This document shows positions 57,011 to 64,000 of a stretch of DNA of 64,000 nt, piece by piece (positions within the stretch are counted from its first letter, which is position 1; each line of letters begins with the position of its first letter). Source of the DNA: Orobanche coerulescens (taxonomy: Eukaryota; Streptophyta; Magnoliopsida; Lamiales; Orobanchaceae); NCBI GenBank assembly GCA_033398695.1, contig CM065815.1:143885001-143949000 (forward strand), written 5' to 3'. The translations under genes were made by a program, and so were the position numbers. The notes beneath the pieces were generated by a model. It was not told where the DNA came from. It saw only the letters and a program-made list of their open reading frames with translations, and searched no databases.

Positions 57011-57654
57011 GTTGGCAGGCTGCTGGGCAGTATATATATGATCGAGCAGACGGGTTTGTACCCATTTCTTTCATTCCGCTCTTTTCCTTTCCGCGGCTGG
57101 GGCTTGGAGAACATGTAGAGATGTTGTTCAACTATCAATCCACGAAATTCTTGAGTTTATAACATCGACCGATCATCCCATAACTTCCTCCGATCCACCG
57201 AATCAAGGTTAGATTTCCTAAAAATCTAGTTTTTGGAAAATTGGGGATTTTGTTTGACTTCATCCATTTAATCCGTAGTAATTTAGATTAGTGATGGATT
57301 GATGATTATTTAGGTGTATTCTATCATTTCCATCGTTATTCCACGGTTGGATTGTATTGATTAAATCGTTTTGGTTGAGTTCTTAGTCGACGCCTTGAAG
57401 GTGTCCGACAAAAGGTCTAAGAGGGGGGTTTGTGCGTTGTACGATTATTATTCATCGTACGATTGTTGATTTATCATTGATATGACTTAGTGACGAAATC
57501 CTTGTGAAGAACTCAAGTCGGAACCCTTCCGTTCGTTGTCTTCTTCGTGGTTCAAGCTTCCCAGTCGAACCGTGTTCTTCGGGATATTCGGTAACGTTTA
57601 TTAAGGCAAGTATACATTTATGATTGTACGTTCTCGACTTTGAAAGTAAGAAAT

Positions 57655-57895
57655 ATTGATGGTATGATATGAACGAACCGTTTTTACGGCATTCATAGAT
57701 ATATTGATGGCATATTATGAACGAACCGTTTTTACGGCATTCATATATGTATTAATGGCATGTAATGAACGAACCGTTTCTACGGCATTCATACATGTAT
57801 CGGCGTATGATATGAACGAACCGTTTCTACGGCATTCACATACGTATCGGCGTATGATATGAACGAACCGTTTCTACGGCATTCACATACGTCTT
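57655..57895 (+). repeat. tandem hairpin units, duplicate copy of LTR B
   Basis: Five units identical in layout to 23120-23365, including the varied but paired outer stems. Confidence 0.9.
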
Positions 57896-58440
57896 AATGT
57901 GGCACTATGAGATTTTAGTTATTCCGAAATACTAGTCTTGAATTGTTGAATTGACGGTTACATTTACTTTATTGTCGAGGAGTATTGTATTTCATACTTG
58001 ATATACTTGCACTAGCTATTCGACGGCTAACCCCTTTATGGGGGAAATACTTTTTATGTATTTCAGGTTCCAGGAGAACGGACAGGCGGGTATCGGGTCG
58101 GCATGAAGATGATGGGCAAGTGTGATACTGTGTCTTGTCTCCGGTTATCTTTTTGGATTCCTCCATTCAGTGTTGTTGTACTGGAATGGATTTTAAATAC
58201 TCGAGTATTGTATTTCAGTTTCCTTGATGTTCCGGCATGTGTTACCGAGGTATTGATTTGTGTGGTGATGTATATGGTTTCATTTGTTATGGTTTTAATT
58301 ACCATTTGTATTGTCCTTCTTTCCTTTGTATGTAGACCTTCTCGGTCAAGTTTCATAGTTCCGCGTATGTTTAGCCTTGTGGGTCCCAGGGCGGGGCTCA
58401 CGGCGCTGTAATATACCCTGAATAACTTGGGGGTGTTACA

Positions 58441-58973
58441 GAATATGGTATCAGAGCTTAGGTTTATGAATACCTAGGCTGTCGGTCTTTTTGGTCGATT
58501 GAGTCGTCATTTGCCCACAGTATCACTACTCTGCCATCATCACAGTGCGACCGGTACTTGTAAGTCCTCTCACTCTTCTTGTATTTTTCTTAATCGTTTC
58601 GTTTATAGCTTGGTATTCTTGGGAATTGGTCACTTCGAGAATGTGCGATTTGGATTATACTTACGCACGTGTGTGCCCTTCAGAATGTTGGCTGAAAGTA
58701 GGAAGAATCGTGGTCGTGGTCACGGACGTGAACTCTTCCTTGAGATTTTGTTGAATTGCTAATTACGATATTGGTGTGTATCGGTATTATGTTGAGACTT
58801 TGTTTAGGAGTCGCATGATAGTATCACGGGAGATCTTCGACTTCACAGACTTGTAAGTATGTTGTTCGGATTATTCGATAATTCTTGGTGAATTTGAATT
58901 CCCGTTGAAATGTTGTTTGTGCGAGTGATTGCAAGTTTCGAGGACGAAACTTATTTTTAAGGGGGGTAGAGAG
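58441..58973 (+). pseudogene. element B remnant interior, duplicate copy
   Basis: Intact tRNA-iMet primer site TGGTATCAGAGC at 58446-58457, then the gag start MLAESRKNRGRGHGRE at 58684, then the gypsy 3' end with AAGTTTCG / CGAAACTT and a G-rich polypurine tract before LTR C. Confidence 0.78.
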
Positions 58974-60379
58974 TGTAATACCCCGATTTTTTTTCGGATT
59001 TTTTTTTTTTTCGTTTATATGTTGGATGTCGTTGATGGATAATTGTGCTTGAGGATGATGTGAACGTATGACAATGTTGTTGAATGCATATATGTATTCA
59101 TCGTGCCGTATGATCGTTGGTATGTCGAGATGTTGGTCGAGAATAGCGGAAAATGGCTAAGTGCAGCTACGTTAGCGCACGCTACAGGGTACGCCTAGCG
59201 CGCGCTAAGATATATACTTAGCGTACGCTACGGTGCATACTTAGCGCACGCTAAGAGGTTCGGTTACGTACGAGGACCCCTAACGTACGTAACGACTTGC
59301 TGGGTTAGTTCCGGAAGGTGGCCGACAGGTAGGCCTAGGTTGATTTTTATATTCAGTTAGCGCACGCTAACGCATGTTGGTTAGCGTACGCTAACATCAG
59401 ATCGCCAATAATGGAATCTTAGCTTTCGGCAGGTGGACCCGGCCATGTTCGACACGTGTCCAGATAAGGTCAGCGAATGTTTGTCGTGTAGAGCTAGCGC
59501 ACGCTAAAACTGTATGATTAGCGCACGCTAATTCCATTCCGGTCAAAGGAATCCCGGTAATCGCGGATGCTTTCGGCATGTGGGGGCACGATACTGTAGC
59601 AAGTCAACGCCTGTTTGCGTACGCTAATGCATGGGCATTACGTACGTTAGATGAATTTTCGAAGCAATGTAGTAGCTTCTGGACTGCCCGATAGTGCACG
59701 CCATCAAGGAAGGATAGCGCACGCTAGTCCTGTAGCGCACGCTAAATATAAGCTCTAGTGCGTGCTAGTGATGTGTTTTATGGAGAGGATAGACGAGTGC
59801 TGAGAGGCATTTTGTCCATTCTCCTTCTTTCAGTCAATAGAGAGAGCCTTGGGAAGTACTTGAAGTTCCTAAACATTGAGAGATGATTCTCTTAAACAAG
59901 ATTAAGATGGAGAGCTCGGATTTAAGTATTGTTCTTGAAGTTTTGATGATTCTTGGAATGGAGTTCAATTATTCTTCTTAGTGGTTCATTTTTTTTAGGA
60001 TTACTACTTGGGAGGGAGTATGTTGGGAATCGTGTATTTTGATGTTCGTCTTATTTCAATGTAAATGCATATATTGAACTGTACTTTTATCCGCTGCGTG
60101 AGTATTTTTGAAATGGCTTTTGGTATTTTGCCAACTGAATTTTTATTTTGTAAAACCGATTCCCTAAATTGAGTTTTTGGTGTTTTGGCCTTGATCATTT
60201 TGACGGTATTTTTATGACGGTATTTGGAAAATGATTTTTTTTTTAGTATTTGAAAAATATTACCGTCATCAGTCTTTTTGGAATTTTTGAAATGACGTGG
60301 AAATTGTGCTTAGCCTGGTAAATCCTTGTGAGAAGGGTTTACGTTGTGTAATATTCCCAGGAGGATCTGGGGTGTTACA
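58974..60379 (+). repeat. LTR C, duplicate copy
   Basis: Equivalent to 24429-25837; TAGCGCACGCTA array at 59170-59770. Confidence 0.8.
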
Positions 60380-62733
60380 ATTATGGTATCATGTGATAAT
60401 ATTATATGAGATTTATTGGAATTGTAATAAGAGATTTCGGATGTTCATATGGTTATTGAGGTCTTCTTCATATGATTATAATGGTTTTGTTGCGATTCTT
60501 GAGGTTTTATGAATGGCATGACGAAGAAAATGGTAACATGGAGATATATACCTCGGATATGTTGTTCTGAACGTGATTTCGGACATTTCATGTTCTTGAA
60601 GAACTCTTGAATTATACGAGGTGATGAAAATTTTTAAGAAGTGTTGATGTTTTGAAAATGAATATGGAACATTCATATCTAGAGCTAAATTATGTGTGTG
60701 AAATAATATTCGTATAGGAATACGAATGTGATTATGAGTTTGATGAGACTATTATTCATCTCTGAATTTGGAAGCCTATACGTATGGAGCAAATATTCAA
60801 GTCGAATGATTGGATTGTTTGATAACCTTTTTAATATGATTATCTATTGTTTTGAACCAGTCGGATGATTCGAATTGATGACGGTCATAAGTAGATTTTA
60901 GCGATGGATTTACGAGAAGGGAACCTTGTCAATTCGTATTTAAGAATTGAGTTTGGAACATTTAGACCCTTATTATTGGTCCGAATTGGTTGCTGATATG
61001 ATCATCATATTTCGACTTGTATTGTGGACAAGATTTGTAAGTGTCTGAGTTGGATTGTTCAGACGGTGATTAGTCGAGATATGGTGAAACGGTTGAGTTT
61101 GTGGTTTGGTGGTATTTATATTGTTCGTCATCGAACCTGTTGATTATTAATCCTTCGTTTTACAATAAGATATGATGTTTGATCATGGATTATGACTGTT
61201 GTGTTGCGGTTGAGGTTGAAGAGTTCGTAGATTACCTTGGTCGGGACTGAGGAACTCGTAAGACGAAATCAACTGAATGAGTAACAGTTTGTTGTATTGA
61301 TATCGAGACAAGTTTTATACTTGTACTAACCAATGAGATTAATGTTATCGTGTAGGTGTACGATTGTGTGTATCATTCCGAGACTTGGCCTCTTTATGAT
61401 TGTATTGATATCAGGGGATTGTTTGATACGACACCCATTGGCAAATTATGCCAAATGTTATTGTTGTTCGTAAATGACCGGTTCAAGGCATTGCGATACT
61501 TGTTGGTAAAGTTGCTGTCGATAGCCGGTTCGCGGTATCAACGTATCGATTGTGATTGTGATGGATGTTCCATTGAGATATTGTGGTGATCGTCGTTATT
61601 GATATCGGTGTTTTTCTATTAATATTATATTAACCGATTGGAGACGTTTGATATATCCTTTTATCATCTCCGTTTCGGTGGTCGGTTTAAGGCGCCGGGA
61701 CATCTATTCTATCGTATCATTGATTATCGATTGACCGTTCTAAGGTAATCGAGGTATTGAATTGGGATTATCGAAGATAATTCCCATCCGTTGTCAAAGA
61801 TATTCTCATCCGTTGTATCGTTGTTATCGATTGGCCATTCTACGATAATCGAAGTATTGAATTGGGACTGTCGAGGATGGTTCCCATCTGTTGAATTATT
61901 ATTGTCGTGTTGGCCGACTCAAGGCAGCACGCTATTATTCTTGTGAACTCGGTAATTTTGTGATCGTCGAAGGTCGAGGATTTCCCGAATGGTTGTTTTG
62001 ATAATTGTTGGTCGGGTCGATCTTTCATTATTCGTGTGTCGTCGTTCACTTGGTGAGTCGTATGATCCGTATAGGATATATTATCCTTTGAGTTTCGTTG
62101 TCACGTCGTATCGTGGCATATCTGGAATTATATCTGCGTGCCGATTGGTTATGTGTAGGATTTTTAGCCAGGCACACGATGGTCATGCGTGGATGTTTCC
62201 GCATTGGACCGTGCACACGAGACGTAGTTCGTGAGGCTAATTAAGTACATTGTCACACGTATATTATGGATTCCGTATACGGGGTGAACATGTGCACGAA
62301 CACATTTCCGGATCGGGCGTACTGTGATGTCCCTCTTGAGCCTTATTGTTTGGTCGTTCGTAGTCCATGTTGTGTTGGATATGCCCGACGATTCGCGACT
62401 GGTTGTTCATACGCCGAGGGGTATGTCCGACAGTCAGGTTTGTTTTCTTGAGATCTGTATTGTGATGATTTACAGCTTCGGGCTGTTCGGATTTCAGGCC
62501 ATTGCAATGTATTGGTATTTTTGTTGGAGCCTTCAGACATTGTGATTCGTATCTATTTCGGCATTGGTTTGGGTTACCTTCGGGTATTGTATTGTTGTGT
62601 TCTATACTGATGATTCGCCGTTTGGGCGTAAGTTTTCGGTTCTTGTGTATCTCGTTGAGTTTTTCCTAGCGGGATATTTTTCTCCCTACTTGTTTTAAGT
62701 TTCGGGACGAAACTTCTTTTAAGGAGGGTAGAA
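60380..62733 (+). other. element B non-coding interior, duplicate copy
   Basis: Equivalent to 25838-28193, no gene; ends with the AAGTTTCG / CGAAACTT repeat and AAGGAGGGTAGAA polypurine tract. Confidence 0.75.
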
Positions 62734-64000
62734 TGTAATATCCGTAATTTCAATTTCCGGTAATTTCTTCTTTTTCGGCGGAAGTCCATTTTGACGACTC
62801 GCTCATGACCGTTTCGTCATTCTGAGAATGATTAATTCTACACTTTTTGACATCCGAGTTCGTTTCGGTGTCGTTTTGTTGAGTTCCGTACTTTTTAGCG
62901 ACTTTTCCGCATTTGAGTTCGATTCTTGCGAATCTCGTTCTAAACTGCTGTTTTGAGTTTCCCGTAAGTCCGTTTAACTTTGTTAGACGTGTTGTGAACT
63001 TCGGTTTGGTGTTTCGATCGCGTATCGTTTATTTCGGAGGTTTTGGGCCATTTTTGTAATTTCCCAAAGTTTGGGGTAATTACTTCCGTTGTCGAATTTC
63101 GAGCCTTTGGGTGGTCGGAATCTTGTGTTCTCTTGGTGCTCGGATTTGTCTTTGCGAGTAGGTCATAACCGTACCTTCGAGTTTTATTCAGGTTCGGGTT
63201 TCGGGGTCGTCCGGGCCGTCGGAGTAGCCACGACCGAGTCGCGGCCGGAGCAGGTCCTAGCCTGGCCGAGTTACGGCCGTAAGGAGCCGGTTACGGCCGT
63301 AAGTGCTCGGCAGACATGGCTGGACGAATGCGATTCTGGCCGTAAGGTCTGTCGATTCTGGCCGTATGGGTGCTGTGCGATGTTCGGACGAATGCGATTC
63401 TGGCCGTAAGGACTGCCGAATGCGGCCGTAAGTGCGAGTTACGGCCGTAAGGCCCTCGATTCTACGGCCGTAAGCGATCGGCAAGCGCTGGGCGGATTTT
63501 GACGAATGCCGGTTACGGCCGTAAGGTCTCCCAGTTACGGCCGTAAGTGGTTGGCAGGCTGCTGGGCAGTATATATATGATCGAGCAGACGGGTTTGTAC
63601 CCATTTCTTTCATTCCTCTCTTTTCCTTACCGCGGTTGGGGCTTGGAGAACATGTAGAGATGTTGTTCAACTATCAATCCACGAAATTCTTGAGTTTATA
63701 ACGTCGATCGATCATCCCATAACATCCTCCGATCCACCGAATCAAGGTTAGATTTCCTAAAAATCTAGTTTTTGGAAAATTGGGGATTTTGTTTGACTTC
63801 ATCCATTTAATCCGTAGTAATTTATATTAGTGATGGATTGATGATTATTTAGGTGTATTCTATCATTTCCATCGTTATTCCACGGTTGGATTGTATTGAT
63901 TCGTCGTTTTGGTTGAGTTCTTAATCGACGCCTTGAAGGTGTCCGACAAAAGGTCTAAGAGGGGGGTTTGTGCGTTGTACGATTATTATTCATCGTACGA
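62734..64000 (+). repeat. element B 3' LTR, duplicate copy, cut by window end
   Basis: Starts TGTAATATCCGTAATTTC. The palindrome array at 63270-63550 has four or five sites with the TTCTGG or TTCTACGG replacement. TATA box at 63570-63578. Confidence 0.9.

Larger units (their letters stand above)
56169..58440 (+). repeat. element B 5' LTR, duplicate copy
   Basis: TGTAATATCCGTAATTTC to GGGGGTGTTACA, 2272 bp, complete at both ends. Array 56700-57010, TATA box 57031-57039, hairpin units 57655-57895. A better guide to the family than 21674-23899. Confidence 0.93.
51523..64000 (+). repeat. segmental duplication, copy 2 (tandem junction at 51523)
   Basis: Begins inside the gypsy A LTR at the base equivalent to 17029 and follows copy 1 without interruption to the window end. 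The junction has a TTGTG microhomology candidate. Because copy 2 starts right where unit 17029-51522 ends, the arrangement is that of a head-to-tail tandem duplication. Confidence 0.9.

Noticed and set aside
1..64000. tRNA, rRNA or host genes
   Set aside because: No cloverleaf-like or rRNA sequence was recognised. The only tRNA-related strings are primer-binding sites, and no ORF lacked a transposon or repeat explanation except the fragment at 51168.

Overview
The window is a retrotransposon-packed block from a plant nuclear genome, most likely a eudicot. The evidence is long (1.4 to 3.5 kb) LTRs opening TG and closing CA, primer-binding sites complementary to initiator tRNA-Met, Ty1/copia and Ty3/gypsy polyproteins of plant type, a CACTA (En/Spm) transposase, and no host gene that I can support. 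Nearly every coding region is broken by stops or frameshifts. The species cannot be named from the sequence.

Layout. 1-2346: LTR-like sequence, then a decayed gypsy RT/RNase H. 2347-40126: a copia element (copia-1) blown apart by later insertions. Gypsy A (7896-18000, target duplication GTTGC) sits in its integrase region, and a solo LTR F (9162-10489, GATTT) sits in A's 5' LTR. A chimeric gypsy-type element B (21674-40034, GCTTG) sits in the copia-1 3' LTR, and a second copia element (copia-2, 30412-40002, TAATA) sits in B's 3' LTR. 40127-50745: a minus-strand CACTA element, interrupted by a truncated minus-strand gypsy LTR D (41113-44154, flanked by a 612-bp direct duplication) and a 3.45-kb solo LTR E (46227-49680, CAATC). 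50746-51522: AT-rich DNA, an AAT microsatellite and a reverse-transcriptase-associated ORF fragment. 51523-64000: a near-identical second copy of 17029-29462, joined head to tail at 51522/51523. This implies a tandem duplication with a period of about 34.5 kb, continuing past the window.

Nothing here works as a host pathway. The elements form a stratigraphy: CACTA and gypsy debris first, then copia-1, then A and B, then F and copia-2, with LTR recombination (solo LTRs, mosaic B) and tandem duplication overprinted. The most unusual signal is a shared LTR design. Several gypsy-type LTRs carry an array of 12-16 bp CpG-rich near-palindromes ending close upstream of a TATA box. Further downstream they carry tandem units that each fold into a hairpin, with compensatory base changes between units. 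Motifs and hairpins differ between families while the layout is kept.
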